A stretch of 64,000 bases of DNA from Sporomusaceae bacterium (lineage in GTDB: Bacteria; Bacillota; Negativicutes; Sporomusales; UBA7701), in the NCBI GenBank assembly GCA_031460455.1, contig JAVKTQ010000003.1:186001-250000 (forward strand), written 5' to 3'. The position numbers were made by a program, and so were the translations under genes. Every line of letters starts with the position of its first letter. The first letter of the stretch is position 1. The notes beneath the pieces are model-generated. The model saw only the letters and a list, made by a program, of their open reading frames with translations. It was not told where the DNA came from and did no database searches. Shown in pieces: positions 17,129 to 25,814 of the stretch.

Positions 17129-19162
17129 TTGCGAAAAGTAAGCATCGGCGAGGCTTTCGGCGGCGATTCGCCGTCGTTGCGCAATCTCAGCTTCGGGATA
17201 GTGTTTTTTGGCATCTTCCTAATTTTTGCGGTTCTGCTGACTTTTTATCATGCCATTGAAGGCGAGAAACAGAAAGAATTTCAGTCTGCCGTGAAGGAGA
17301 CGGCCAACTTGGCCCGCGCTTTCGAGGAACATACCCTGCGGACACTGAGGAGCGCCGATCAGACGACCCTCTCCCTGAAATATCTTTACGAACGTGAAGG
17401 CCGGGCGATAGATATTCCCGCCTATGTCCGCGAGGGCAGGCTGCCCGGCGATCCGTTCATAATTATGGGCGTGATAGACGAGAACGGCGAGCTTGTTGTC
17501 AGCAGCCAGGTGCCGTTCGCGTCCGCCAATTTCAGCGACCGCGAGTATTTTCAGGTACACATCGATTACGACAGCGAGCGGCTGTATGTCGGCAAGCCGG
17601 TTTTGGGCCGGTTGGCAGGCAAGTGGGCGATACAGATGACACGCCGCATAAACAAGCCGGACGGCTCTTTCGGCGGCGTGGCGGTGGTCGCGGTCGATCC
17701 TTACTATTTCAGCGATTTCTATAGGCAGGTCGATCTGGGGAAAAACTCGGCGGTCGTCTTGGTGGGCCGCGACGGCATCGTGCGGGCGCGCCAGGCCGGC
17801 GCATCCACGGTGGCCGGCCAGGACATGACCGGTACGGAATTGATGGCTAAACTGACAGTCAGCGATGCCGGGCAGTACGTAGCGACGCGAAAGGATGAAG
17901 GGGTAACGCGCATCCACAGTTTCCGCGCGCTGCTGGCCTATCCGCTGGCGGTGGTGGTGGGGGTCGACCAGCAGGAGATCATGCAGCGGGCCAGCGACAG
18001 TGTCGCCAACTATTACCCGGTGGCTGGGCTGATCTGTTTGGTGATAATCGTCTGTGTCCTGATGTTGCTAAGGTTTGTTGCTCGCCAGAAGGCTTTTGAG
18101 GAGGATATGCGGGTGGCCCGTGGCTTACTTGAGGCGAGGGTTGAGGAACGGACGCAGGAATTGTCAGCCCTGAACGAGGAACTAAAGGCTATGAACGAAG
18201 AACACTTGGCCATGAACGAGGAACTCCAGAGCACCAACCGTGAGCTGTGGGACGAGGTGGCGATGCGCCGCCGGACCGAAGGTGAGCTGAAACACAGGAA
18301 CGATGAACTTGCCGAGGCTTACGCCGAATTGAATACCATCCAGTTGCAGGCCTATCAGCAGGACAAGATGGCCTCGATCGGCCAACTTGCCGCCGGGGTG
18401 GCTCATGAGATAAATAATCCGATGTCCTTCATCATCAGCAATCTGGAGTCGCTGCACGATTATCTGGGACGCCTGACCCGCTTTATAACGATTCAGGAGG
18501 AGACGGTGGCTGAAGTGGCTAACCTCCACGCCGGGAAGGGCGATCGGAAAGACGCCCTGGCTGCCGTTGGCAAGCTGGAGCACGCCAGACAGGCGCTCAA
18601 AGTGGACTATGTGATCCACGACGTTGAGAGCCTTATACACGAGACGTTGGAAGGAGCGGGCCGGGTCAAGGATATCGTTCAGGACCTGAAGGGCTTCGCG
18701 CGAGTGGAGAGCGAAAGCAGGCCGGCGAATATCAACGAGGGCGTCGAGAGCGCGATCAATATCGTGTGGAATGAGATGAAGTACAAAGCGTCGCTGGACA
18801 AAGACTACGGCGAACTGCCACTGACCAAATGCAACATCGGCCAATTGAACCAGGTGTTTATGAATGTATTCGTGAACGCGACCCAGGCGATCGACAAGTG
18901 GGGGGAAATCAAGGTCAAAACATGGGCAGAGGGCGGCAATATTTACGTCAGTATTTCTGATACGGGCTGCGGCATTCCTCCCCAATTGCTTAACAGGATA
19001 TTCGAGCCGTTTTTCACCACCAAGGAGGTGGGTAAAGGAACGGGCCTAGGGTTAAGCGTTACCTATGACATTATCAAGAAACACGGCGGGGAAATCCGTG
19101 TGACCAGCGAACCTGGACAGGGGACGACATTCACGATCGTAATCCCGATCGTGGCCGGGTAA
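17129..19162 (+). CDS. Membrane sensor histidine kinase with extracytoplasmic Cache domain
   Basis: A 677-residue kinase. A first membrane helix (about 28-50) and a second (about 295-320) flank a dCache-type sensor domain; its PAS-like portion has YVGKPVLGRLAGKWAIQMTR. A long coiled coil with repeated MNEE/LNEE motifs (about 340-405) leads to HisKA with H426 in AAGVAHEINNPMSF and a HATPase domain (MNVFVNATQAI, DTGCGIPPQL, FFTTKEVGKGTGLGLS). The start is a TTG after a G-rich site. Cache domains bind small molecules outside the membrane. The catalytic part is closely similar to the kinase at 12578. Confidence 0.92.
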   Translation: MRKVSIGEAFGGDSPSLRNLSFGIVFFGIFLIFAVLLTFYHAIEGEKQKEFQSAVKETANLARAFEEHTLRTLRSADQTTLSLKYLYEREGRAIDIPAYVREGRLPGDPFIIMGVIDENGELVVSSQVPFASANFSDREYFQVHIDYDSERLYVGKPVLGRLAGKWAIQMTRRINKPDGSFGGVAVVAVDPYYFSDFYRQVDLGKNSAVVLVGRDGIVRARQAGASTVAGQDMTGTELMAKLTVSDAGQYVATRKDEGVTRIHSFRALLAYPLAVVVGVDQQEIMQRASDSVANYYPVAGLICLVIIVCVLMLLRFVARQKAFEEDMRVARGLLEARVEERTQELSALNEELKAMNEEHLAMNEELQSTNRELWDEVAMRRRTEGELKHRNDELAEAYAELNTIQLQAYQQDKMASIGQLAAGVAHEINNPMSFIISNLESLHDYLGRLTRFITIQEETVAEVANLHAGKGDRKDALAAVGKLEHARQALKVDYVIHDVESLIHETLEGAGRVKDIVQDLKGFARVESESRPANINEGVESAINIVWNEMKYKASLDKDYGELPLTKCNIGQLNQVFMNVFVNATQAIDKWGEIKVKTWAEGGNIYVSISDTGCGIPPQLLNRIFEPFFTTKEVGKGTGLGLSVTYDIIKKHGGEIRVTSEPGQGTTFTIVIPIVAG

Positions 19163-19226
19163 GAAGCGCAATTAGATACGGTGCCGGCTGGAGCCCGGCA
19201 AGATATCGCTGTGGAAGGTGCATTTG

Positions 19227-20570
19227 ATGAAGCTCACCGGGTTGCGTTATTGGCGGACTTTGCTGCCGGCTGCGATGCTGGCGGTGGTTGTGGCGCTGGT
19301 CGCCAGGCATGAGTACCCGCTGCCGCCGGATACCGGGCTGCTGCTGTGGTTGTCGCGGCTTGATCCGCTTCTGCTCTTGGGACATCTGCGCTGGGAGGGG
19401 TCGTTCCCGTCGTGGGGGTGGCTGCCGCTGATCACGGTGCTGTTCACCTTTGCGGCCGGCAGGGTGTTTTGTGGCTGGTTGTGTCCCCTCGGAGGCTTGC
19501 TGGCTCTTCTGCAAAGCTTAAAGGGCCATGGTTTCGGCTCTTCGGCCTGGACGCGCCGCCTGCATCCCTGGCGTTATTACTGGCTGTTGATGCTGTTGGC
19601 GCTGCTAGTGCTCGGCAGTGGCTGGACGATATATCTTAGCCCCTTCCACCTGCTCACGTCCGAATTGTCAAGACTGTGGCTGGGGCAGGTTCCCTGGGTG
19701 GCTGTCGCCTTGGTCGTCCTTGGTTTGGTCACTTTCCCCCGCTTCTGGTGCGTTTACCTGTGTCCGTCCGGCTTGCTCATGTCGCTCGGCGCCCGCTGGC
19801 GGGTATGGGCGGTTAAACAGCCGCCCGGTTGCGTCAAGTGCGGGGTTTGTGCACAGGCGTGCCCGACAGGCGCTTTCGTTCCCGGCCCGGGTTCGGCTGG
19901 AGCCGATTGCCTGCTGTGCGGCAGGTGCGCCGAGCGGTGTCCTGTCAGCGAGGGTATCTCACTGGGGATGCGGGCGGACGGCGGATCGTTGCCGGCCCGC
20001 GCGGGCGGCCTGTTCACAAGGCGGGAGATTATCCGCGCCGGGGTGGCGCTCACGGTGGCGGCTGCTGCGGCGCCCGGCCTGGCCGCGGCCGACGGCTCTC
20101 CGCCGCTCCGGCCGCCGGGGGCGCTTGCGGAAGCCGAATTCCTGGCCCGCTGCAGCCGTTGCGGGCGTTGTATCAAGGCATGCCCGAGCAAGTGTCTGAA
20201 GGCGGCGCCGCTGAATAAAGGCGCGGCTGTATTCCTTACCCCGGTTATCATCCCCCGCGAGGCGCGCTGCGAGTTGACCCAGGACTGCCAGAAGGTCTGT
20301 CCGACGGGAGCGATCGGCCATCTACCGCTCGAGAAGACGGTCATCGGCCTGGCGGAGGTCGACCGCACCCGTTGCCTCGGTTGGACAGAGGGCAAGCTTT
20401 GCCTGTTGTGCAAGGAACAGTGCCCGCGGCACGCTATCACCTCCGATGCGCTCCACCGGCCAAGCGTGTCCCCGGAACTGTGCGTCGGGTGCGGGGCATG
20501 CGAGAACGGCTGCCCGGTGGAGGAGGCGGCTATCGTCATACGGCCGCAGATTTTGCGCCGCCGACCCTGA
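19227..20570 (+). CDS. NapH-NapG-like fused polyferredoxin membrane protein
   Basis: A 447-residue protein. The first half has four or five membrane helices with the NapH/NosR motifs FCGWLCPLG and FWCVYLCPSG, then two [4Fe-4S] motifs (CVKCGVCAQACP, CLLCGRCAERCP). In the middle is a twin-arginine-like segment, FTRREIIRAG (R265-R266), followed by a hydrophobic Ala-rich stretch. The second half has four cluster motifs (CSRCGRCIKACP, CQKVCP, CLLCKEQCP, CVGCGACENGCP), as in NapG. NapG and NapH normally pass electrons from quinol as separate proteins. The ATG at 19227 lies nine bases after GGAAGG; a GTG nine bases earlier is less well placed. No terminal reductase is adjacent. Confidence 0.85.
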   Translation: MKLTGLRYWRTLLPAAMLAVVVALVARHEYPLPPDTGLLLWLSRLDPLLLLGHLRWEGSFPSWGWLPLITVLFTFAAGRVFCGWLCPLGGLLALLQSLKGHGFGSSAWTRRLHPWRYYWLLMLLALLVLGSGWTIYLSPFHLLTSELSRLWLGQVPWVAVALVVLGLVTFPRFWCVYLCPSGLLMSLGARWRVWAVKQPPGCVKCGVCAQACPTGAFVPGPGSAGADCLLCGRCAERCPVSEGISLGMRADGGSLPARAGGLFTRREIIRAGVALTVAAAAAPGLAAADGSPPLRPPGALAEAEFLARCSRCGRCIKACPSKCLKAAPLNKGAAVFLTPVIIPREARCELTQDCQKVCPTGAIGHLPLEKTVIGLAEVDRTRCLGWTEGKLCLLCKEQCPRHAITSDALHRPSVSPELCVGCGACENGCPVEEAAIVIRPQILRRRP

Positions 20571-20581
20571 GGTCAGGCGGA

Positions 20582-20611
20582 TTGACAGTTTTTCCCGCTG
20601 GGAACTATAAT
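20582..20611 (+). promoter_or_regulatory. Sigma-A promoter for dgoK-eda
   Basis: TTGACA (20582-20587) and TATAAT (20606-20611), separated by 18 bases, lie 72 bases upstream of the dgoK start. Both hexamers are perfect. Confidence 0.8.
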
Positions 20612-20683
20612 GAAAAAAATGTGGTCGCCGTTTCTGTCAGTTGAATCTGTCCGGGCGCTATTACTTCCGAGGGTGATGATGAG

Positions 20684-21682
20684 GTGTTTTATCTTACCGT
20701 TGACACAGGGACGACGAATACGCGGGTAAAGGTTTGGCGCGACGACCGGGTTGTGGCCGGGGCATTCGCGGCGGTCGGGGTACGGGATACGGCTGTGACG
20801 GGCAGCAGGACAAGACTGCAGCAGGGAGTGCGGGAAGCGCTGGCCGCCGCGTGCGCCGAAGCCGGCATTACCGTCGCCGATGCCGGTGCGATCGTGGCTT
20901 CGGGAATGATTACTTCCAACGTCGGCCTGCACGAGGTGCCGCATTTGCCTGCGCCGGTCGGCATCGATGATCTGGCGGCCGGGATGGTGGATGCCGTCAT
21001 TCCCGACGTTGCCGACAAGCCGATCTGGTTTATCCCCGGCGTCAAGAACAGTATCGGGACGGTCGACATCGACAACTGCGAGAAAATGGATATCATGCGG
21101 GGCGAGGAGGTCGAGGCCTTCGGCCTCATCCGCAGGCTTGGCCTGCGCGAACCGGCGGTTTTCATCCTGCCTGGTTCGCATACCAAGTTTATCGTCATGG
21201 ACGACCGGCAGCGCATAGCCGGCTGCCTGACGACTTTGGCGGGCGAACTGCTCAGCGTTATCACGCACAACACCATCCTTGCGAACGCGCTGCAGAACTC
21301 TTTCGCAAGCAGCGTCGACGAACAGATGGTGCTGAAAGGCGCCGAATGCGCGCGTCAGGTGGGTCTCAGCCGGGCCTGTTTCACAGTAAGGATTCTCGAT
21401 CAGTTCACCGCTTGTGTCGTCGAAGAAAAAGCGAATTTTCTTCTGGGGGCGATGATTCAGACCGATCTGACGGCGCTGCGCTTCAGCAGGACGTTCGCTG
21501 TCCAGCCAGAGATGCCTGTCTTTATAGCCGGCAAACGGGAAATGCGCACGGCGTTTCATGCCGTACTGCGGCAGGATAATTTTTTCCGGGGTCAGTTGCA
21601 GGCGGTCGACGACGAAGCGCTCGAGGATATAGCCGGGTTCGGGGCGATGACGGTCGCCAGGGAACGCGGTATAGTAAAATAG
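20684..21682 (+). CDS. dgoK: 2-dehydro-3-deoxygalactonokinase
   Basis: A 332-residue sugar-acid kinase of the DgoK family. The N-terminal phosphate-binding motif is LTVDTGTTNTRVKVW, and VASGMITSNVGLHEVPHLPA and FILPGSHTKFI match the conserved family segments. It phosphorylates 2-keto-3-deoxygalactonate (or the gluconate epimer) with ATP. The start is a GTG after GAGGGTGATGAT. The aldolase that splits the product follows 37 bases later, giving pyruvate and glyceraldehyde 3-phosphate. The dehydratase and transporter genes of a full galactonate pathway are not adjacent. Confidence 0.93.
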   Translation: MFYLTVDTGTTNTRVKVWRDDRVVAGAFAAVGVRDTAVTGSRTRLQQGVREALAAACAEAGITVADAGAIVASGMITSNVGLHEVPHLPAPVGIDDLAAGMVDAVIPDVADKPIWFIPGVKNSIGTVDIDNCEKMDIMRGEEVEAFGLIRRLGLREPAVFILPGSHTKFIVMDDRQRIAGCLTTLAGELLSVITHNTILANALQNSFASSVDEQMVLKGAECARQVGLSRACFTVRILDQFTACVVEEKANFLLGAMIQTDLTALRFSRTFAVQPEMPVFIAGKREMRTAFHAVLRQDNFFRGQLQAVDDEALEDIAGFGAMTVARERGIVK

Positions 21683-21719
21683 CTACTCGATTATGCCGGC
21701 ACAAAAGAGGTGTGATGCT

Positions 21720-22361
21720 ATGCACGATGTCTTAGAACAGATTGCGGCCAATGGAGTTGTGGCGATTCTGCGTGGAGTCGAGTCGGCGAGGATGGTGCCG
21801 CTGGGCAAGGCGCTGCTGGCGGCCGGCGTGGGAGCGATTGAGGTTACGATGAACAGCGACGGCGCGCTGGATGGGATAAAAGCGTTGCGCGCCGAACTGG
21901 GTGGAGTTATTCCTATCGGCGCCGGCACGGTTATGGACAGCGAGGCCGCCCGCATAGCGGTGGCGGCCGGAGCGGAATTTCTTCTGGCGCCGCATCTGGC
22001 GGAGGATACGCTGGCGGCGGCGATCGCTCTGGGTGTCCCGGCGGTGGTGGGAACGATGACGCCTACTGAAGCCGTGCGCGCTTATAGTCTGGGGGCGGAA
22101 ATGGTGAAGGTTTTTCCGGCCGGGACGCTGGGGGCCAATTACTTCCGCGAACTTAGAGGACCGTTGCCGCACATCAGGACGATGGCCGTCGGCGGTGTTA
22201 ACGCCGGCAACGCCGGCGACTTCATCAGAGCAGGCGCGTCCGCTCTCGGAGCCGGCAGCCAGCTGGTGGACCAGGCGGCGGTGATCAGCGGCGATTGGGA
22301 AGCGGTGCGGACCAAGGCAGCCGCGATGGTCGCGGCGGTGAGGTTGGCCCGGAGTGTATGA
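21720..22361 (+). CDS. eda: KDPG/KDPGal aldolase
   Basis: A 213-residue class I aldolase. The Schiff-base lysine is in MVKVFPAG; the other active-site residues are R in VAILRG, E in AIEVTM and T in GAGTVMD. It splits 2-keto-3-deoxy-6-phosphogluconate or -galactonate to pyruvate and glyceraldehyde 3-phosphate. The ATG at 21720 is chosen because AAAGAGGTG lies seven bases upstream; an ATG nine codons earlier has no such site. Pairing with dgoK suggests use in sugar-acid catabolism (dgoA role). It ends at a terminator shared with the converging tctA. Confidence 0.93.
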   Translation: MHDVLEQIAANGVVAILRGVESARMVPLGKALLAAGVGAIEVTMNSDGALDGIKALRAELGGVIPIGAGTVMDSEAARIAVAAGAEFLLAPHLAEDTLAAAIALGVPAVVGTMTPTEAVRAYSLGAEMVKVFPAGTLGANYFRELRGPLPHIRTMAVGGVNAGNAGDFIRAGASALGAGSQLVDQAAVISGDWEAVRTKAAAMVAAVRLARSV

Positions 22362-22385
22362 AAGACCCGAAATGGCAAAAAAATT

Positions 22386-22426
22386 AAAAAAGCCTGTTCC
22401 CTTGGAAAAGGGGTCAGGCTTTTTTT
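22386..22426. terminator. Bidirectional terminator between eda and tctA
   Basis: AAAAAAGCCTG (22386-22396) pairs with CAGGCTTTTTT (22415 onward); an inner CCCTT/AAGGG pair extends the stem. A-run and T-run flanks let it serve both convergent operons. Confidence 0.88.
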
Positions 22427-22452
22427 GTCTGTTTTCCGGAAAAGGCCCGAGA

Positions 22453-23970
22453 TCAGTCGGACTTGGGCTGTGGGGCTTGCTCCGCCAGCATCTTTTTCTC
22501 CAGCCGCATCTGCATTAACGCCGAGGCGATCAGGGAGGCGACGGCGAGGATGATGAGCGTGATGCTGATCGGGCGGGTAAAGAGGATGGTAAAGTCGCCC
22601 TGGGAGACGATCAGGGCCCGCCGCAGGCTGCTTTCGGCCAAAGGACCGAGGATGAGGGAGAGGAGGATGGGCGAGGCCGGGAAGTCGTAGCGCTGCATAA
22701 AGTAGCCGATGATGCCGAACACGACGGCCAGGCCGACATCGAACAGGCTGTTGCGCATGGAGTAGGCGCCGACGATCGAGAGCAGGAAGATGATCGGGAT
22801 GAGGAAGCTGCGCTCGACCGAGATTATTTTGACAAAGAAGCGGATGCCGAAGATGCCGACGAGGAACATGAAGAAGTTGGCCATCATCATACCGGCGAAG
22901 ATGCTGTAGACAATGTCGATATGATCCTTGAAGAGGAGCGGACCCGGCTGGAGGCCCTGGATAACAAGTGCGCCCAGGAGGACGGCGGTGACGGCGTCGC
23001 CGGGAACGCCTAGGGAAAGCATGGGGATCATGGCTCCGCCGGTGCAGGCGTTGTTGGCCGCCTCGGCCGCGGCCACGCCGTTGATCTCGCCTTTGCCGAA
23101 GTTCTCGGGGTTCTTGGAGGAACGCTTGGCTTCGCCGTAGGCGACGAAGGCGGAGATATCGCTGCCTGCTCCCGGCACTGAGCCGATAAAGGTGCCGATT
23201 AAAGTCGATTTGAGGATGGTCACCCAGACCCGCCTGATGTCGGCCAGTGATGGGAAGAGCTGTTGTTTGACCATCTTGACCGCTTCTTGCTTATAGAGCA
23301 CCTCTACGCCCTTGAAGACTTCCGAGAGGGCAAACAGGCCGATGAGGGTGGGGATGAAGGCCGGGCCTTCGAAGAGATCCATATAGCCGAAGGTGAAGCG
23401 GGGGTAGCCGGCCATCGGATCGAGGCCGATGGTGGAAATGAGCATACCGAAGAAGCCGGAAATGATGCCCTTGACGATCGAGTTGCCGGAGATGGAGATG
23501 ATGATGCTGAGGCCAAAGATGGCCAGGCCGAAGTATTCCGGAGCGCTGAACTCTAGGGCGACCTTGGAGATCTGCGGCGAAGCAAAGGTCATGATCAGTG
23601 CGCCGGAAAAACCGCCGACGAAAGAGGCGAAGATGGACATGGACAGGGCCCGTCCGGCCTCGCCTTTCTGGTTGAGGGGGTAGCCGTCAAGAACGGTGGC
23701 CGCGGCGGCGGGGGTGCCGGGGGTCCTTATCAGAATGGCGGAAATCGAGCCGCCGTATATGGCGCCGCAGAAGATGCCGAGAAGCATGCCCACGCCCTGG
23801 TGGACGGGCAGGCCGAAGGTGAAGGGTATGAGCAGCGCCACGCCCATGGTGGCCGTAAGCCCTGGCAGTGACCCGATCAGTACGCCGGACACCGTGCCGA
23901 GGAGGATAAGGCCGAAGCAGCTGGGCTGAAGGACGATCGAAAAGCCCTTGAGCAGTAACTCTAGTTCCAT
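22453..23970 (-). CDS. TctA-family large permease, second TTT system
   Basis: A 505-residue membrane protein with about 12 helices and the TctA motifs GSLPGLTATMGVALLIPFTF, GAIYGGSISAILIRTPGTPA and, in the second half, GSVPGAGSDISAFVAYGEAK plus GVAAAEAANNA. It differs from the TctA at 3222 (RTPGTPA where that one has NMPGEAA), so the two systems probably move different carboxylates. AAAGGTGGTTTACC precedes the ATG. It is the last gene of a tctC-tctB-tctA operon on the minus strand. Confidence 0.95.
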   Translation of the reverse strand: MELELLLKGFSIVLQPSCFGLILLGTVSGVLIGSLPGLTATMGVALLIPFTFGLPVHQGVGMLLGIFCGAIYGGSISAILIRTPGTPAAAATVLDGYPLNQKGEAGRALSMSIFASFVGGFSGALIMTFASPQISKVALEFSAPEYFGLAIFGLSIIISISGNSIVKGIISGFFGMLISTIGLDPMAGYPRFTFGYMDLFEGPAFIPTLIGLFALSEVFKGVEVLYKQEAVKMVKQQLFPSLADIRRVWVTILKSTLIGTFIGSVPGAGSDISAFVAYGEAKRSSKNPENFGKGEINGVAAAEAANNACTGGAMIPMLSLGVPGDAVTAVLLGALVIQGLQPGPLLFKDHIDIVYSIFAGMMMANFFMFLVGIFGIRFFVKIISVERSFLIPIIFLLSIVGAYSMRNSLFDVGLAVVFGIIGYFMQRYDFPASPILLSLILGPLAESSLRRALIVSQGDFTILFTRPISITLIILAVASLIASALMQMRLEKKMLAEQAPQPKSD

Positions 23971-23992
23971 GGTAAACCACCTTTATCGTGTC

Positions 23993-24448
23993 TTAGCCCA
24001 GAAACCCTGCGGGCAGTGAGATGTCCAGCAGTCTGTTGAAGATGCCGTAAATGAGAAGAGTGATGCCGAGGGAAACGGCGGCCATCTTGAGATAGTCCCG
24101 CCGCTTAAGAAGATACATGAGGCCAAAGAGATAGACCGTGCTGGTGAGGATGAAGCCGAGCACTCCCAGCACCAGGCAGTAGACGATTACGGCCAGCAGC
24201 GATATGCCGGCCCGGTGAACGCCGGGGTCTTTGATGCTGAAGGGGTCGGTGGAGGGGCGCGATTTGCCCCTGAGGGCCGCGGTAAGGAGCAGCAGGCTGA
24301 AGATACCCAGGCCGGCGGCCAGGACGGTAGGAAAGAAGCTCGGGCCGAGGAGAAGCACCTTGTCTTCGGGGAAGGAGTGAGCGGTAATAATTACATATAC
24401 GGAAATGAGCAGACCGATTATGCCGGCAATTATGTCGGGAATTTTCAA
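23993..24448 (-). CDS. TctB-family small membrane subunit, second TTT system
   Basis: Four hydrophobic segments and the loop FPEDKVLLLGPSFFPTVLA identify TctB. I place the start at a TTG (24448) because AGAAAGGATG lies just upstream and the resulting 151 residues match family length; an ATG at 24523 would add 25 residues of non-membrane sequence (PGNRHLPSC...) running almost to the tctC stop codon. It sits between tctC and tctA. Confidence 0.85.
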   Translation of the reverse strand: MKIPDIIAGIIGLLISVYVIITAHSFPEDKVLLLGPSFFPTVLAAGLGIFSLLLLTAALRGKSRPSTDPFSIKDPGVHRAGISLLAVIVYCLVLGVLGFILTSTVYLFGLMYLLKRRDYLKMAAVSLGITLLIYGIFNRLLDISLPAGFLG

Positions 24449-24540
24449 GAGACTACATCCTTTCTGCCGGTGGGCAACAATGCTGCGGTCAATACAGGAG
24501 GGCAAATGCCGGTTGCCCGGCATTTGCCCCGTGCCAGCGG

Positions 24541-25500
24541 TTATTTCGTCAGGTTGAGTTTTTTCATGACGGCTTCGGTGTTGGCGGATGTCTGGTCAAG
24601 GAAGGTCTTGAACTCGGCTGCGGGCGCATACGCGAGTCCCAGGCCGGCCTTCTTGGCGAAATCCTGGAACTCAGGCGTGTCGAAGCCCTTCTTGAAGGCG
24701 TCGGCCAATGCCTTTTTCACGTTGTCGGGGGTATTCTTGGGAACGGCCAGGCCGCGCCAGGTGGCGAAGGTGATATCGAAGCCGGCTTCTTTGAATGTGG
24801 GCACGTCGGGGAAGTTGGGGTCGCGCTTGTCGCTCATGACGGCCAGCATCTTGAGCTTGCCGGCTTTAACCTGGCTCTGCACTTCGGCGGGACTGACGGT
24901 TACGGCCTGGATGTGGCCGCCGACGAGGTCGGTTACGGCCGGAGCCGCGCCATTGAAGGGAACGTGGTTGAGCTTGATGCCGGCTTTTTCTTCCAGAAGG
25001 CCGGCGGCGATGTGCCACACGGAGGCGGGACCGGAGTTGCCCACGTTGACTTTGCCGGGGTTAGCTTTGGCGTAGTCTACGAAGTCTTTAACTGTCTTGA
25101 AAGGGGAGTCGGCTTTTACCGTCAGAGCGGCGGGGTCGGTGTTGAGCCGCATAAGGAGGTCGTAATCTTTATAAGTGAAGGGAACAAGTTTTTGCGGGGG
25201 CAGGGACAGGAGCTCGAAGGTTATCATTGTCACGGTGTAGCCGTCGTTCTTGGCGTTAAGGCCGGCGCCGTGGCCGACAGCGCCGCCGCCACCAGTGACG
25301 TTATTGACGGTGATCGTTTGGCCGAGCGCTTTTTCGGTGTTTTTGGCGAGGCCGCGGGCAATGGCGTCAGTGCCGCCGCCGGCCGCCCAGGGAACTATGA
25401 GGGTGACCGCTTTAGTCGGGAACTTTTCGGCTTGGCCGCCACACCCGGCGACGACTACGACGAACAAGCATACCAAAAGCAACGCAAAAATTTTTTTCAT
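24541..25500 (-). CDS. TctC-family lipoprotein, substrate-binding protein of second TTT system
   Basis: A 319-residue Bug/TctC protein with a lipoprotein signal peptide; the lipobox is VVAGC with Cys at about residue 20. Family motifs are VTLIVPWAAGGGTD after the signal, VGNSGPASVWHIAA, and HVPFNGAAPAVTDLVGGH. It binds a carboxylate outside the cytoplasmic membrane for the TctAB pair encoded downstream. Its upstream gap (25501-25814) holds an interrupted inverted repeat that may be an operator. Confidence 0.95.
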   Translation of the reverse strand: MKKIFALLLVCLFVVVVAGCGGQAEKFPTKAVTLIVPWAAGGGTDAIARGLAKNTEKALGQTITVNNVTGGGGAVGHGAGLNAKNDGYTVTMITFELLSLPPQKLVPFTYKDYDLLMRLNTDPAALTVKADSPFKTVKDFVDYAKANPGKVNVGNSGPASVWHIAAGLLEEKAGIKLNHVPFNGAAPAVTDLVGGHIQAVTVSPAEVQSQVKAGKLKMLAVMSDKRDPNFPDVPTFKEAGFDITFATWRGLAVPKNTPDNVKKALADAFKKGFDTPEFQDFAKKAGLGLAYAPAAEFKTFLDQTSANTEAVMKKLNLTK

Positions 25501-25585
25501 GGGTAAGTCCTCCTCTTAAATAAGTACGGAAATGGCAAAATTAATGGTAGGGTTATCCCTCCTTTTCCACGATGTGAAATAACAA

Positions 25586-25634
25586 TTCCACAGAGTCACT
25601 ATTCAATATATTTTGATTAATTATATCTGTGGAA
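25586..25634. repeat. Interrupted inverted repeat in the tctC upstream region
   Basis: TTCCACAG (25586-25593) and CTGTGGAA (25627-25634) flank 33 AT-rich bases in the 314-base gap between the divergent tctC and SYLF genes. An imperfect palindrome TTTCCACGATGTGAAA lies just before, at about 25564-25579. Function is unknown; the spacing would suit two bound protein units. Nothing else was seen in this gap. Confidence 0.4.
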
Positions 25635-25814
25635 GAAAAATCCTCTCGTTTTAGAAAAAAAACCGGGATGTGGGATGCGGCGGGAGGCCGGCGGAAGGAA
25701 AGGCTTCTTATGAGGCGCCTGGCAGGAATATAATGTCACGCACCGAAAATATAGTTTGTATTAATAAAGCGGGTTTGCTCGCTTTGCCGTAAGAGGAATT
25801 AAGGGGGGGTATCC

